Part shown: positions 27,526-37,808 of the stretch, piece by piece
Layout: every line of letters begins with the position of its first letter
Position numbering within the stretch: the stretch's first letter is position 1
NCBI GenBank assembly: GCA_965261725.1
Contig: CBDHDU010000034.1
Location: 1 to 64,000, forward strand
DNA length: 64,000 nucleotides
Source of the DNA: CANDOC01 sp965261725
GTDB lineage: Bacteria > Pseudomonadota > Gammaproteobacteria > Pseudomonadales > Endozoicomonadaceae
Direction of reading: 5' to 3'
Program-made: the position numbers and the translations under genes
Notes under the pieces: generated by a model
Told to the model about the DNA's origin: nothing
What the model saw: only the letters and a program-made list of their open reading frames with translations
The model's database searches: none

Positions 27526-28284
27526 ATGGATATCTCAGTGTTAAAGTCGGGCGATGTGCTTTGCGTTATATCTGCAAAGGACAGACTGAAAACGCTTCAG
27601 GGAGCCCTGAAAATGTTTTCCGGTGACAAAGCGACTGCACAGGGAAATGCTGATTGTGTGCATATCGGGATGGTTGCATCTCCTTACTCTCCAGATGGCA
27701 TGCTTGGTCTGGTTGATGCGAAAATAGACGGATTCTGTTATCGGCAGCTGGATGTAGCTGAAGGAAATACGGCCGGGTTAAAAAACGTAGAGGTCTTTCG
27801 ATATAAAGGGCGTGGCAGAGGTCTGTACACCAGAGAGGCTGCCAGAATCGCCAGAAACTGGTGCATATATGGTGAGGAGTATCTAATTGTACAAAATGTC
27901 TGGGAACAAGGTGCGCACCATAAGGGGCGAGGAGACAGCCTGCTACCGTCATCTTCCGTTCGACAATACGACACATACAGTGTTGTGAAAGCACTCAAAT
28001 GCCCATTAGGATCAGCCCGTTATGGAAGCAGGGCAAGGGAACGAGCCCAGCGCTATCACAACAGTCCGGATGCACCGCCTTTTTCAACCAATGACCCCTC
28101 CCGTTCAGAGAGGATGTTCTGTTCAATGTTTATTGTGGCCGCATGGCAGGCCGCTGTCGGGCCAGATAAAGCAGCGACTATCATGGGACGTGATGCAGCC
28201 TATACCAGTCCGGTTAATTTACATGGCTATCTGGTTGGCAATACTGAATGGCAGTCTCAGGGATTTGTCATGCTTGATTTATAA
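27526..28284 (+). CDS. Permuted NlpC/P60-like thiol hydrolase candidate
   Basis: A 252-residue protein not matched with certainty to a named family. The layout resembles the permuted NlpC/P60 (YaeF/YiiX, LRAT-like) group: KSGDVLCVIS at the N-terminus, a His after a short hydrophobic strand (CVHIGMV, His 46), a long insert, and a Cys at the start of a hydrophobic helix (MFCSMFIVAAWQAA, Cys 199). In that group His and Cys in this order form the active site and cleave amide or ester bonds of lipids or peptides. No signal peptide is seen, so it would act in the cytoplasm or be exported by a dedicated system. SD-like CAGGAG lies upstream. Confidence 0.55.
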   Translation: MDISVLKSGDVLCVISAKDRLKTLQGALKMFSGDKATAQGNADCVHIGMVASPYSPDGMLGLVDAKIDGFCYRQLDVAEGNTAGLKNVEVFRYKGRGRGLYTREAARIARNWCIYGEEYLIVQNVWEQGAHHKGRGDSLLPSSSVRQYDTYSVVKALKCPLGSARYGSRARERAQRYHNSPDAPPFSTNDPSRSERMFCSMFIVAAWQAAVGPDKAATIMGRDAAYTSPVNLHGYLVGNTEWQSQGFVMLDL

Positions 28285-28356
28285 GCAAAACTCTGTTGTT
28301 TTACGCGTCAGCAATGCTCTGTCTATTACGCCAAACGATCTGTGTTACAAAAATAT

Positions 28357-29379
28357 ATGATCTCATTTGCCAGTGATAATTATGCTTCTGTCTGCCCTGA
28401 AATTATGCAGGCGCTGATTGACGCCAACCAGCATCATGCCCCCGCTTATGGCGGTGATCCTGTTACAGAGGCCGCGGTAACAGCTGTTCAGCGTGGATTG
28501 GGAACAAAGGCGCCGGTTTTCTTTGTATTTAATGGTACTGGTGCCAATACGCTGGCACTGAAAGCGGCTTTGCGCAGCTTTGACAGTGTTATCTGTGCTG
28601 ATACTTCTCACCTTCACACCCATGAAGTTGCCGCCCCGATTAATGCCTGCGGGGTAAAGTTTATGGCGAAAGAGAACCGACAGGGCAAGCTGGCACTGGA
28701 AGATATCAGGCAGGCATATGAAGAAGAGTCGCGTTGGGGACGACATGCAACGCGTCCGCGGTTGGTGACGATCAGTCAACCAACCGAGTTCGGAACGGTT
28801 TATACACTTGATGAGCTGGCTGAAATACGCGCGCTTTGTGATGAGCTGGATATGCTGCTACATATCGACGGCTGTCGTCTTTACAATGCAGCAGCCTGTT
28901 TGAACTGTTCTTTGGCAGATATGGCGAAGTATGCTGATGCACTGTCGCTGGGTGGAACAAAAGCCGGTTTAATGTTTGGCGAAGCTGTCGTGTTTATTAA
29001 TGAGACATTGGCTGATGGCTTTGAATACCTCCAAAAGCAGGGGCTGCAGCTGAACTCTAAAATGCGTTACGGTGCGGTACAGTTCAGTGCGCTGATGGAA
29101 AATGACCTCTGGTTAAAACTGGCAACGCATAGCAATGCCATGGCCGCAAGACTCTGGCAGGGTTTGTCCGGACATGAAGGTGTTACCGCGTTCTGCCCGG
29201 TAGAAACCAACCAGCTTTTTATTCACCTGCCGAAAGCGGTTATTCCCCAGCTACAAGAAGAGTTTCCTTTTTATACCTATGATGAAGCAACCAGCATGGT
29301 GAGGCTGATTACCAGTCATGATACTCAGCCGGAACAGGTCGATGCTTTTGTAGAACGATTTCACCAGCTTTCAGTGTGA
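28357..29379 (+). CDS. ltaE: Low-specificity L-threonine aldolase
   Basis: A fold-type-I PLP enzyme that cleaves threonine or allo-threonine to glycine and acetaldehyde. The start MISFASDNY at 28357 matches the family; a GTG at 28342 would add five residues. HLHTHEVAAP, TISQPTEFGT, HIDGCRLYNAA and the PLP-lysine motif LSLGGTKAGLMFG are present. About 340 residues, normal length. The gene overlaps the end of the convergent exported-protein pseudogene by 9 bases (29371-29379). SD is weak, so the start is chosen on homology. Confidence 0.9.
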   Translation: MISFASDNYASVCPEIMQALIDANQHHAPAYGGDPVTEAAVTAVQRGLGTKAPVFFVFNGTGANTLALKAALRSFDSVICADTSHLHTHEVAAPINACGVKFMAKENRQGKLALEDIRQAYEEESRWGRHATRPRLVTISQPTEFGTVYTLDELAEIRALCDELDMLLHIDGCRLYNAAACLNCSLADMAKYADALSLGGTKAGLMFGEAVVFINETLADGFEYLQKQGLQLNSKMRYGAVQFSALMENDLWLKLATHSNAMAARLWQGLSGHEGVTAFCPVETNQLFIHLPKAVIPQLQEEFPFYTYDEATSMVRLITSHDTQPEQVDAFVERFHQLSV

Positions 29380-29637
29380 CGTTTCCCAAGTTTTAAGCGA
29401 ATGCACCACTTCAAAGTGTATGCTATCTGTGGCACCCCATGTGTCACGGAGTTGATCCATGTCCTGAAAGTGAACTGACCCGGTGACAGGCTCCACAGAG
29501 AGCACGATTCTGTTTTTGATGTAAATGACTGAATGCAATGAAAGTCTTGTTGTTTCGGAAAAAACTTCGATAACATCGCCAGCTATCAGCTTTTCTTCAT
29601 CCTCTAAGGGGGTAGTATCAAGTAAAAGATAATCTTT

Positions 29638-31060
29638 GGGTAGACATTAAGCCCTACCCAAAGAGCACAATCCCAGTCTCGTGCGCCCGGAACACCCATC
29701 CCTTGCAGGGTGTTCCCGTCTTGCATTATGCGCCCAGAATTCAAGCAATATCTTGAGGTCAGACCTCAACGATTTCCCGGAACACATGATGGCTGCTATC
29801 ACATTACCGAACAGGTGCGTGCTGCTCTTCATCACCTTATCTGTCGAGATATCTTCACCCACACTGGCTGCAGTCAAACCAGCCTGTGCGGCATAGGCAA
29901 GATAGCGTTTCACCGAGACCACTAAAAACGACAGTATAATCAAGCTCATTACCAATGTGCCTGACTTGGTGTTAAAGCGATGCCAGCCTGAGTAGGATTT
30001 CACTTCCTTGAACAACAGCTCGATTTGCCACCGAAGCCGGTAGGCCTGAAGCACATCACATAAAGAGAAATGGGCTCGATCAAGATTGGTGACAATGAAA
30101 ACCCATTTTTGCTGTGCCCCATTCCAGCGCACAACCAGCCGGAAAGCCCAACCCCTGTAGACTGGCCACTCCAAGATCCATGCATTGATCTTTGGGAAAG
30201 CCGGACAGGACATCCTTCAGCTTTTTGCTTTTGTAGCGGTTGAGGTTTTTTCCATCCTCTCTGGCTGCACTGAGAATAAACGGGTTAACGCTCTGTGGTG
30301 CTTTGCACAAAAAGTTTCCTTCCCGGTCAGTAACGGCGGCAAAATGCTCCAAATCGAAATAACCTGCGTCGTATAATCCCAGCGTCAAAGCCAGTGATGA
30401 TGGCAAAGGAGGCAGGCAGGCTCTTTCTGAACGGGTATCTTCTGTCAGCTGAACCCGGACCAGATTGTCATTGAGTAAATCCATCGTCGTGTGAAGCTCT
30501 ACGGCAGCAGGGCTTATTCTGGAAAAACGACCGGGAAAGGTATTCTCCAGAGCCTTGTATACCGCCTGAGATGAACCGTCATGGATAAATATATGCTTAA
30601 AATCGGCAAAGGGACCGCTTTCATCAAAAGCCAGCACTTTACGAGAAAACATCTCCAGGCAGCGAAACCAGAGCCAGAGTATCAGCTTGGGAAATGCCTC
30701 TTTCTTGGCCTGGTTCACCCATGAATGATAGGTGATGTTGCAGCCCGTCAGCTCGTTAAACTTTCGGTGCAGGTCAGCCAGAGTTGTGGCATTACCATCA
30801 CCGCCTAAAGCCGCAATCAAAGAAAGGATAAAGTCGAGAGGCATGATATCCCGCTGCCGGATCGTGAAGCGGACCTGCTCAGCCATTTGGGTTAGGTCAG
30901 ATTGAGAGAAACAGGTCAGCAGTTTTTTTCAATTGCTCTAATCTCAGAAGAGTTCATCTTGTTCAGCCTGATGAATGTTATTGCTCAAACTGTAGTTTGG
31001 CTGTTCAAGATGAACTCTGCATCTGTGATGCTGTGGAGGTTTGGGGCTTAATGTCTACCC
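29638..31060 (-). mobile_element. IS4-family insertion sequence
   Basis: Bounded by the inverted repeat GGGTAGACATTAAGCCC (29638-29654) and its complement (31044-31060), about 1.42 kb. No direct target repeat can be seen outside these ends, so either the outer GGG/CCC are not part of the IS or the flank was rearranged. Confidence 0.75.
29647..30886 (-). pseudogene. IS4-family transposase, frameshifted
   Basis: The N-terminal frame (30886 to about 30200) holds FIHDGSSQAV with the first catalytic Asp and LGLYDAGYFD with the second. The C-terminal frame (to 29647) carries the YREK-type region WQIELLFKEVKSYSGWHRF with the catalytic Glu. The frames change near 30200, around TTTCCCAAAG, where one extra base is present. 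With it removed the product would be 412 residues, normal for IS4. A +1 shift is not a typical programmed site for this family, so I treat it as a mutation. Confidence 0.75.
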
Positions 31061-31334
31061 TAAGTACTTTTATTACTGTTCTATGGCCGGAAAAAAATTC
31101 AGCATAAGCCTGTTTTGTCTCCTGTGATGATATTTCTATTGTTTCTATTTCTGCGTGTGAAGCATTGCAGAAACAAAACACAAGGGGAAATATAAAATAT
31201 TTCAGTAAAGAGTCATTAATGATTGCTGGTAGATCCATATTAATCAGGTAATGAGGCTTTTAGTCATTGTTTATAAAATTATTATAGCTCTTTATGATAG
31301 ACCGATATTATAAGCTTGACGGTCACATTTTAGC

Positions 31335-32027
31335 CTAAACCCGATTATCACCAGTGCTGAGTGATATCAAACGGCTAAGCTCTGTTAAAGAACGGCCACT
31401 GTCCACGCTGAGCTGATTAAAGAATGCCTGAGTCTGGCGCAGGGATGACTGGGTTCCTGCGCCGCCATCAATAATGCCCCAGGTACGGAGATAACTTTCA
31501 ATATCACGGGTCATCAAAAACGTATCCTTGCCCAGTGCTCTGAGCGCATAAGGTCCGGTATTCCCTCCCAGTCGTTTGCCGTGCTTTTTCAGGAACAGCC
31601 ATAAACCGGTAATTTCAGATGTTGGCCATTCGGCAATAAACTGCCCGAAACTGCCATGTTGCTGACGTATATCATCAATCATCAGCGCATTATCCCGAAT
31701 ACTCCAGACTTTCTTCAGATGGCGGATGATACGCGGATCAGTTGCTTTCCGTTCCAGCATATCGTCAGGCATCATCAGTAGTTTTTCGATATCAAACTGC
31801 CAGAATATGTCCTCAAAATCCTGCCACTTCTGATCGACAATCCGCCAGACAAAACCGGACTGAAAAACCTTGCGGGTAAATTCAGCCAGATAGAGGTCAT
31901 CGGCTAACCGGGCAAGCTCGCTATCTGATTTCGGATAGGCCATGAGTGATTCAACGGCCTGTTCTCCACCCTTGCGTTCACAGGCGCGCTGGTAAATAGA
32001 CTGGTAGCTTTCAGTTTTCATCAACAT
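31335..32027 (-). CDS. DNA-3-methyladenine glycosylase I-like protein (Tag family)
   Basis: A 230-residue helical protein of the Tag/adenine-glycosylase family. It has the family region SGFVWRIVDQKWQDFEDIFWQFD (compare SGLSW...FRRAFHDFD in Tag), DNALMIDDIRQQHGSFGQFI and GPYALRALGKD with the helical ending. It lacks the N-terminal Cys/His that binds zinc in E. coli Tag, which suggests a divergent subfamily, so removal of 3-methyladenine is inferred only by family. The stop of the upstream cyclo-ligase is 2 bases away, so the two are likely co-transcribed. Normal length. Confidence 0.72.
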   Translation of the reverse strand: MLMKTESYQSIYQRACERKGGEQAVESLMAYPKSDSELARLADDLYLAEFTRKVFQSGFVWRIVDQKWQDFEDIFWQFDIEKLLMMPDDMLERKATDPRIIRHLKKVWSIRDNALMIDDIRQQHGSFGQFIAEWPTSEITGLWLFLKKHGKRLGGNTGPYALRALGKDTFLMTRDIESYLRTWGIIDGGAGTQSSLRQTQAFFNQLSVDSGRSLTELSRLISLSTGDNRV

Positions 32028-32029
32028 GC

Positions 32030-32623
32030 CTAAGGGTAGGTGGCGCTATCGGTGAAAATAGCATGAGTGGGAACATCCCATCCGGCCATCGGAACTTTCC
32101 TTACCTTCTGACATTCATGGGCGAGCCCGACTAATACCGGGGGCACATTACCTGGTAAGTGTTGTTTAAAACTAAAAGTGCGATCATAAAATCCTCCGCC
32201 CATACCCAAACGGTTACCTTTTCGATCAAAGCCTGTCAGTGGCATTAAAACCAGATCAAGTGCCCATACCGGGCGAGGTTTTACCTGACGAATATCCGGC
32301 TCCAGAATACCAAGCCGGTTTCGTCGCAGTGGAGTTGAAGGTGTCCATGGCAGAAACAGCAGATATCCTTTTTTTACCGGGTGCAGAACAGGCAGGTAAA
32401 CTTTCTTGTTGCACTGCCATGCTTTTCTGGCAATACCCACAGGATCAATCTCACCGTCATTAACGATATACAGTCCAATATGCTTGCTGCGTAGAAACAG
32501 TGGGCCAGCACAGAGGCGTCGAGTCAGTTTCTCTGCTGCCGCCCGTTGTTGCTGTGTCGATAATGACCTCCGGGTCTGACGCAGCTTCTGGCGCATTTTT
32601 TTTCGTTTTTGATCGGCGGGCAT
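32030..32623 (-). CDS. ygfA: 5-formyltetrahydrofolate cyclo-ligase
   Basis: About 197 residues. Converts 5-formyl-THF to 5,10-methenyl-THF with ATP. The C-terminal signature NRLGMGGGFYDRTF is diagnostic, and KKMRQKLRQTRRSLS at the N-terminus fits the basic start of the family. I use the ATG at 32623, with AGGAG 6 bases upstream; an in-frame ATG at 32641 has no such site. In enteric bacteria 6S RNA precedes this gene; I compared the upstream 200 bases and see no 6S-like structure. Divergent from putA. Confidence 0.92.
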   Translation of the reverse strand: MPADQKRKKMRQKLRQTRRSLSTQQQRAAAEKLTRRLCAGPLFLRSKHIGLYIVNDGEIDPVGIARKAWQCNKKVYLPVLHPVKKGYLLFLPWTPSTPLRRNRLGILEPDIRQVKPRPVWALDLVLMPLTGFDRKGNRLGMGGGFYDRTFSFKQHLPGNVPPVLVGLAHECQKVRKVPMAGWDVPTHAIFTDSATYP

Positions 32624-32857
32624 GGTGTTCTCCTGAATCACTTTGAGTGTAATTCCTGGAGACTGGAATTAATACAGGGTGCCGCGCTCAATTGTGGCTC
32701 TGGTGCCATACTGGGATAAGAAAAAACAAGCCGCTATTTTGCAAGACGTGGGTGGGCTGCAGCACGTAGAATGCAGTCATAAAGAATAAACAACATTCGG
32801 TGTAACACACCGGAGCGAGGCGTGCTCTGTACGCTTTGCAATATCAGGGGGATTGAT

Positions 32858-35800
32858 ATGTTCCAGGTCTCTCAGGCGTTCCAGTCTGACTTCATTGAGC
32901 AGGGCGCCAGTGCGTTGCGCAAACTGATTTCACCCCATTATGGTGTTGATGAATCTGCCTTGTTGCAGGAGCTGATTGCAGTTGCCGAACCTTCACAGGC
33001 GTTGTTGATCCGTACTACTGCCGGTGCTTCCAAGTTAATTGAATCCGTACGACAGCGGGACGATGCGATTCATATGGTGGATGCATTGTTGCTGCAATAC
33101 AGCCTGGATACACAGGAAGGTATCTTGCTGATGTGTCTGGCGGAAGCACTGATGCGTATTCCTGATGCCGAGACTGCCGATGCCCTGATTCGCGATAAGC
33201 TGAGTGTTGCCGACTGGCAGAAACATCTGAAGCAAAGTGACTCGTTGCTGGTTAATGCATCCACATGGGGACTGATGCTGACCGGTAAAGTGGTCACTAT
33301 GGATCGCAACGCGGATGGTTCATCAGCGGGTGTGATTAACCGCCTCGTGAATAAAATGGGTGAACCGGTTATTCGTCAGGCGGTTAATCAGGCGATGAAG
33401 ATTATGGGGCGTCATTTTGTACTCGGGCGCACCATTGAGGAAGCCATTAAAAATGGTCGCAAGCCCCGTGAAAATGGTTATACCTATTCCTTTGATATGC
33501 TGGGTGAAGCGGCATTGTCTGCAGCTGATGCTGAAAAGTATGGTCAGGATTATCTGAGTGCTATCAAAGCTGTTGGTGCTATGGATAACACGGGTATTGC
33601 CTCGCCACGTCCAACGCTGTCTATCAAACTCTCTGCATTGCACCCACGTTATGAACAGGCTCAGCATCAGCGGGTGCTGACCGAGATGTTTAATAGCGTA
33701 CTGAATCTGCTGCGTGAAGCCCGGCAGCGTAATGTCGGTGTGACCATTGATGCAGAGGAAGCTGACCGTCTGGAAATCTCGCTGGATCTGTTTGAAAAAC
33801 TGTATCGTCATCCGGATATAAAAGGCTGGGGTGATTTCGGCCTGGTTGTTCAGGCTTACTCCAAAACGTGCTTTACCGGTACTGTGCTGGCTAACAGCGC
33901 TTTCCAGAGAGCAGGGTGACCGGATTCCGGTACGTTTGGTGAAAGGGGCATACTGGGACAGTGAAATCAAACTCTGCCAGCAAAACGGTATTGAATCTTA
34001 TCCGGTCTTCACTCGCAAAGAAGCGACAGATGTTTCTTATCTAGCTTGTGCCCGCTTTCTGTTGAGCGATATTGCCCGTGGGCGAATTTATCCACAGTTT
34101 GCCAGCCATAATGCTCATACCGTTGCCAGCATTCTGAATATGGCAACCCATCGTGATTTTGAATTCCAGCGCCTGCATGGTATGGGAGATGCGTTGTATA
34201 ACACGATGATGGAACAGGAAAATGATTTGTCGGTACGGATTTATGCTCCGGTCGGCAGTCATAAAGATCTGCTGCCATACCTTGTACGTCGCCTGCTAGA
34301 AAACGGGGCGAACTCTTCATTTGTGCATCGACTGGTGGATGCCAATACCCCGGTTGCTGATCTGGTGCATCATCCGGTTACTATTTTAAAGCAGCGACAG
34401 GTATTAGCTAATGACAAGATTCCCCTGCCGGGAGACCTGTTTGGTTCTGCGCGTAAAAACTCCAGAGGAGTTAACACAGATGTAGCGTCATCCCGCGAGC
34501 CATTTGATGCGAAGGTCGCTTCCTATATGTCAAAAAAATGGCACTACGGACCTGTGATTAACGGGGAGGTGCGAGAGGGGACGGAATTAATGGCAGTATC
34601 CTGCCCTTATCAGCGCAGTGAACTGGCAGGTCAGATAAACTGGGCAACTGAGTTGGATGTTACCGAAGCGTTGAATCTGGCAGAGAAAGCTTTCCCACGC
34701 TGGAATCGTACCCCGGCAGATGAGCGGGCAAACTGTCTGGAAAAACTGGCTGATTTATTAGAAGAAAACCGCGAAGAACTGATTGCTTTTTGTCATCGTG
34801 AAGCAGGAAAAACGCTGCATGACAGCATTGATGAAGTGCGCGAAGCCGTCGATTTCTGTCGTTACTATGCCATTCAGGCTCGGGAGAAGTTTGGTTCAGA
34901 ACAGGTAATGCCGGGGCCGACAGGTGAATCTAATACACTGAGATTGGAAGGCCGAGGTGTATTTGTCTGTATCAGCCCCTGGAACTTTCCGCTGGCAATA
35001 TTTCTGGGTCAGGTCTCAGCTGCACTGGCGGTCGGTAATACGGTCGTTGCCAAGCCTGCAGAACAAACCAGCCTGATTGCTGTACGTGCAATTGAGCTGA
35101 TGTTGGAAGCCGGTGTTCCGAGAGATGTCGTGCAGTTGTTACCGGGTGATGGTGCAACAGTCGGCAGTCGTCTGATATCAGATGAACGTATTGCTGGTGT
35201 CGCTTTCACCGGCTCTACAGAAACTGCAAAGCTGATAAACCGTACACTGGCAGCTCGGGAAGGTGCGATTGCGCCACTAATTGCAGAAACCGGTGGCCAG
35301 AATGCAATGATTGTTGATTCCACCGCACTGCCTGAACAAGTGGTACGTGATGTGGTGCAATCGGCTTTTGCCAGTGCCGGGCAGCGTTGTTCAGCGCTAC
35401 GGGTTTTGTTTGTGCAGGCGGATGTGGCTGACCGGATTCTTGATCTGTTAAAAGGTGCCATGGCAGAATTTAAGGTTGGTGCTCCCTATCTGCATGAAAC
35501 CGATGTCGGCCCGGTGATTGATGACGAAGCCAAAGCCGGACTAGAACAGCATATCGCCCGCATGAAACAGGTTGGCAAACTGGTAGCCCAAACTGAATTG
35601 CCAAAAAAATGTGCCGGTGGATGTTTTGTGGCACCGGTAGCTTTTGAAATTAACAGTATTGATCAGCTGGAAAAAGAACACTTCGGCCCAATTTTGCATG
35701 TCATTCGTTATCAGGCTTCAGAGCTCAACAGAGTAATTGATTCCATTAACAATACAGGCTTTGGGCTGACGCTGGGGGTGCATACCCGTAATGAAGCCAC

Positions 35801-36035
35801 TGCAGAGAAAATTACTGCAGGTGTGCGTGTGGGTAACGTCTATGTCAATCGTAATCAGATCGGCGCTGTCGTCGGAGTGCAGCCATTCGGTGGTCAGGGT
35901 CTTTCCGGAACCGGCCCTAAAGCCGGTGGACCACATTACCTGTACCGTTTCGCAACGGAACGCACCTGTACTGTTAATACGACAGCCGTTGGAGGTAATG
36001 CGACATTGTTATCGTTAGGCAATGATGATCACTGA
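32858..36035 (+). pseudogene. putA: Bifunctional proline dehydrogenase/P5C dehydrogenase, frameshifted
   Basis: Start ATG 32858 behind CAGGGGGAT. The first frame encodes the proline dehydrogenase beta/alpha barrel up to FGLVVQAYSK and then leaves the family. The matching sequence (RALPVL, then VRLVKGAYWDSEIK) continues in the next frame to 36035 with the aldehyde dehydrogenase half (ISPWNFPLAIFLGQ, VAFTGSTETA, SAGQRCSALR, GPKAGGPHYL). The shift is one extra A in AAAA at 33863-33866. Restored, the protein has 1,058 residues, the size of PutA lacking the N-terminal RHH DNA-binding domain. It oxidises proline to glutamate at the membrane. As read, only the truncated N-terminal part is made, unless this is a sequencing error. 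Confidence 0.9.
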
Positions 36036-36091
36036 CTACATGCATAATTACTGAGCTACGATTAAAAGGAGATTGATCGTGGCTATATGAC

Positions 36092-36388
36092 ATGTTGCTT
36101 GACGAATATATTGTCCATTGCTGCAAGATGAACTCAAGGCTGCATTCCGCTTATATTTTAACGGTGACGGCAGAATTGGCTGGTGCATTGCAGGATCTGA
36201 AATCATCAGCAGAACAAGGCAACCGGGAATATGGTTGCCACCTCTTTCTGAATAAAACCGCTGGTTCCCCCCGTATAATCTGCGGTTCCAAGATACCGGG
36301 GCAGACAGCTTATGTTGCTTTTCAGGATTGCGACTTTGAACAGGCACATCATATCGTTACCGCAGGCTGTGTTGTCGGCGATAGTTGA
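36092..36388 (+). CDS. Uncharacterised ORF, possibly 5' part of the following gene
   Basis: 98 codons (MLLDEYIVHCC...) of unknown family, about 55 bases after putA. It ends at a TGA that is followed in the same frame by 14 open codons and then by the next ORF's ATG at 36431. The two may be one gene of about 319 codons with a nonsense mutation. An AAAGGAG lies at 36064-36071 but is about 20 bases from the ATG. Coding status is uncertain. Confidence 0.35.
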   Translation: MLLDEYIVHCCKMNSRLHSAYILTVTAELAGALQDLKSSAEQGNREYGCHLFLNKTAGSPRIICGSKIPGQTAYVAFQDCDFEQAHHIVTAGCVVGDS

Positions 36389-36430
36389 AGGGCTACAACC
36401 CCTATATTTCCTGCATTTCTGGATAAGCCT

Positions 36431-37048
36431 ATGACTCGTGGGCATTACATAATTTTTGTAACTTCTGCTAATCATAAGTCCCATCGGACAACCTGTGATT
36501 GGTGCGTTAGTACGCCAACTATTGCCGGCAACACAGCCGTTACCGCACATATCCACCCGTCAAAAATAGCGGGCAATGCCAGTGTGCCCCATTCGTATGA
36601 TGATATTCATTTAGCCTGGCGCTATTCACAAGTACACAAGAATGCGGCGCATATATGGATTGTCGTATCGTGCGATAAGGTATTTCTGGTCAATATCCGT
36701 GAAGGCACACAGGAAGTTCCTGAAACACCTGCAGGTGAAATTTCTGTGTTGAATGATCACCTTGACCAATATTTCAGACAGTTTGGTTTTGAGTCACGTT
36801 GCGGATATGCGGCGCTGATTGAGACAGTTGAGCTGCTGCGCCAGATGGGAATGGAACAGCGGGCACTTCAGAAACTAGAAGACTTTCTAGCAAAAGCACC
36901 GGGTATGGGAACGGTGATTCAGGGCATTGTTATGACTAAAGCATTGATGATGGCCAACATGTATCAATTCGAATTTTACAGTGGCCAGTTTCCTGAAGGT
37001 GCCGGAGAACTTAGGCTGACGCTGGGATCAAGTCCTCTTTACTCTTGA
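36431..37048 (+). CDS. Uncharacterised protein, 205 residues
   Basis: I do not recognise a family. The N-terminal half is Ser/Thr/His-rich; the C-terminal half has a predicted strand pair (AHIWIVVSCDKVFLVNIRE) and helices (ALIETVELLRQMGMEQRALQKLEDFLAKAPG). It overlaps the convergent NYN-domain gene by 38 bases (37011-37048). It is in the same frame as the preceding 98-codon ORF, separated by a single TGA. The homogeneous amino-acid composition of the C-terminal half suggests a real protein, but the start is uncertain. Confidence 0.5.
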   Translation: MTRGHYIIFVTSANHKSHRTTCDWCVSTPTIAGNTAVTAHIHPSKIAGNASVPHSYDDIHLAWRYSQVHKNAAHIWIVVSCDKVFLVNIREGTQEVPETPAGEISVLNDHLDQYFRQFGFESRCGYAALIETVELLRQMGMEQRALQKLEDFLAKAPGMGTVIQGIVMTKALMMANMYQFEFYSGQFPEGAGELRLTLGSSPLYS

Positions 37049-37778
37049 TATTCCCTGCGGTTTCATTTTCGGGCTGCAGCAATCTTACGTACTGATTTGC
37101 ACGACTGTCGTCAGCTTCAAATGCACCGGTTGCTTTTACCATGCGTGAAAGGTTCTTGAAACGGTAGCCGTTACCCTGCAGTGGTGCATTAACACTTTGC
37201 CCAAGCTTGGAAAGCGACAGCCATTCGTTGTCCGAGCTGAGTTCCCGGCAGGCATTGGTCAGGCTTTTGATTAAAGCTAACGGTAATTGATTCGGTGTTT
37301 CTTCCTGTCCCTTCTGCCCGGCAGGTTTGATATGAGTGAAAGCATCACAGGCTTCCGGTAATGCTTCCGGAGTACGCCCCTGCTCACCAAAGCCATGCAC
37401 ATAACCGCCGGACTGGCGAATCAACAAGATTGGTGTCGCGAAGTCGCTGTCGTGGGTCACGATAACAAAATTATTAACTTTGCCGCTATGAAGCAATTTG
37501 AAAGCGTCGTACATCATCAGAAAGTCGCTGCTGCTGTTCCCCGAGCCCTGACTGAACTGATGAATGGTTCTTAAACCATGCTTGCGTGCAGGTGCTTCCC
37601 ATGAACGGGTATGAGGGCGGGAAAAATCAGCATAGGCGCAGATAATCGGGCGCTGACCACCAAGGCTTACCTTCTTGATAACTGTATCGACATGACGTGG
37701 AGAGATATTTTCGGCATCGAACAAAATGGCGATACGATTCTGCGTATCCAGCCCTTCCATGGCGTTTTTTTCGTTCAT
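37011..37778 (-). CDS. NYN-domain (LabA/DUF88-like) ribonuclease with C-terminal helical domain
   Basis: 255 residues. The N-terminal PIN-like NYN domain carries the conserved acidic residues: Asp 21 in ILFDAEN, Asp 85 in NSSSDFLMMYD, and Asp 110/112 in VTHDSDF, which bind metal in this RNase superfamily. The C-terminal part (LIKSLTNACRELSSDNEWLSLSKLG, then GYRFKNLSRMVKATGAFE) resembles an OST-HTH/LOTUS RNA-binding module. Together this is the usual NYN-LOTUS architecture of bacterial RNA-processing or defence-related nucleases with unknown targets. An ISKra4 element begins about 30 bases upstream of the ATG and probably separates the gene from its native promoter. Confidence 0.8.
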   Translation of the reverse strand: MNEKNAMEGLDTQNRIAILFDAENISPRHVDTVIKKVSLGGQRPIICAYADFSRPHTRSWEAPARKHGLRTIHQFSQGSGNSSSDFLMMYDAFKLLHSGKVNNFVIVTHDSDFATPILLIRQSGGYVHGFGEQGRTPEALPEACDAFTHIKPAGQKGQEETPNQLPLALIKSLTNACRELSSDNEWLSLSKLGQSVNAPLQGNGYRFKNLSRMVKATGAFEADDSRANQYVRLLQPENETAGNIKSKEDLIPASA

Positions 37779-37808
37779 CAGCCTTTAACTACATATCGCT
37801 TTATTTTT

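Larger units (their letters stand above)
29371..31238 (-). pseudogene. Small exported protein gene split by an IS4-family element
   Basis: The 5' piece starts at 31238 with a signal peptide (hydrophobic LLKYFIFPLVFCF, likely cleavage after NASHA) and runs to about 31061 (FSGHRTVIKVL). The 3' piece continues on the other side of the IS from about 29637 (PKDYLLLDTTPLEDEEKL) to the TGA at 29371. Together they would encode an exported protein of roughly 140-150 residues with no family I recognise. The exact original junction is unclear because no target duplication is visible. Function unknown; disrupted as it stands. Confidence 0.65.

Noticed and set aside
32642..32857. Possible 6S RNA upstream of the 5-formyl-THF cyclo-ligase, its usual place in enterics
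   Set aside because: The sequence on the relevant strand shows no long closed hairpin with a central bubble and no similarity to known 6S RNA; it is a divergent promoter region shared with putA.
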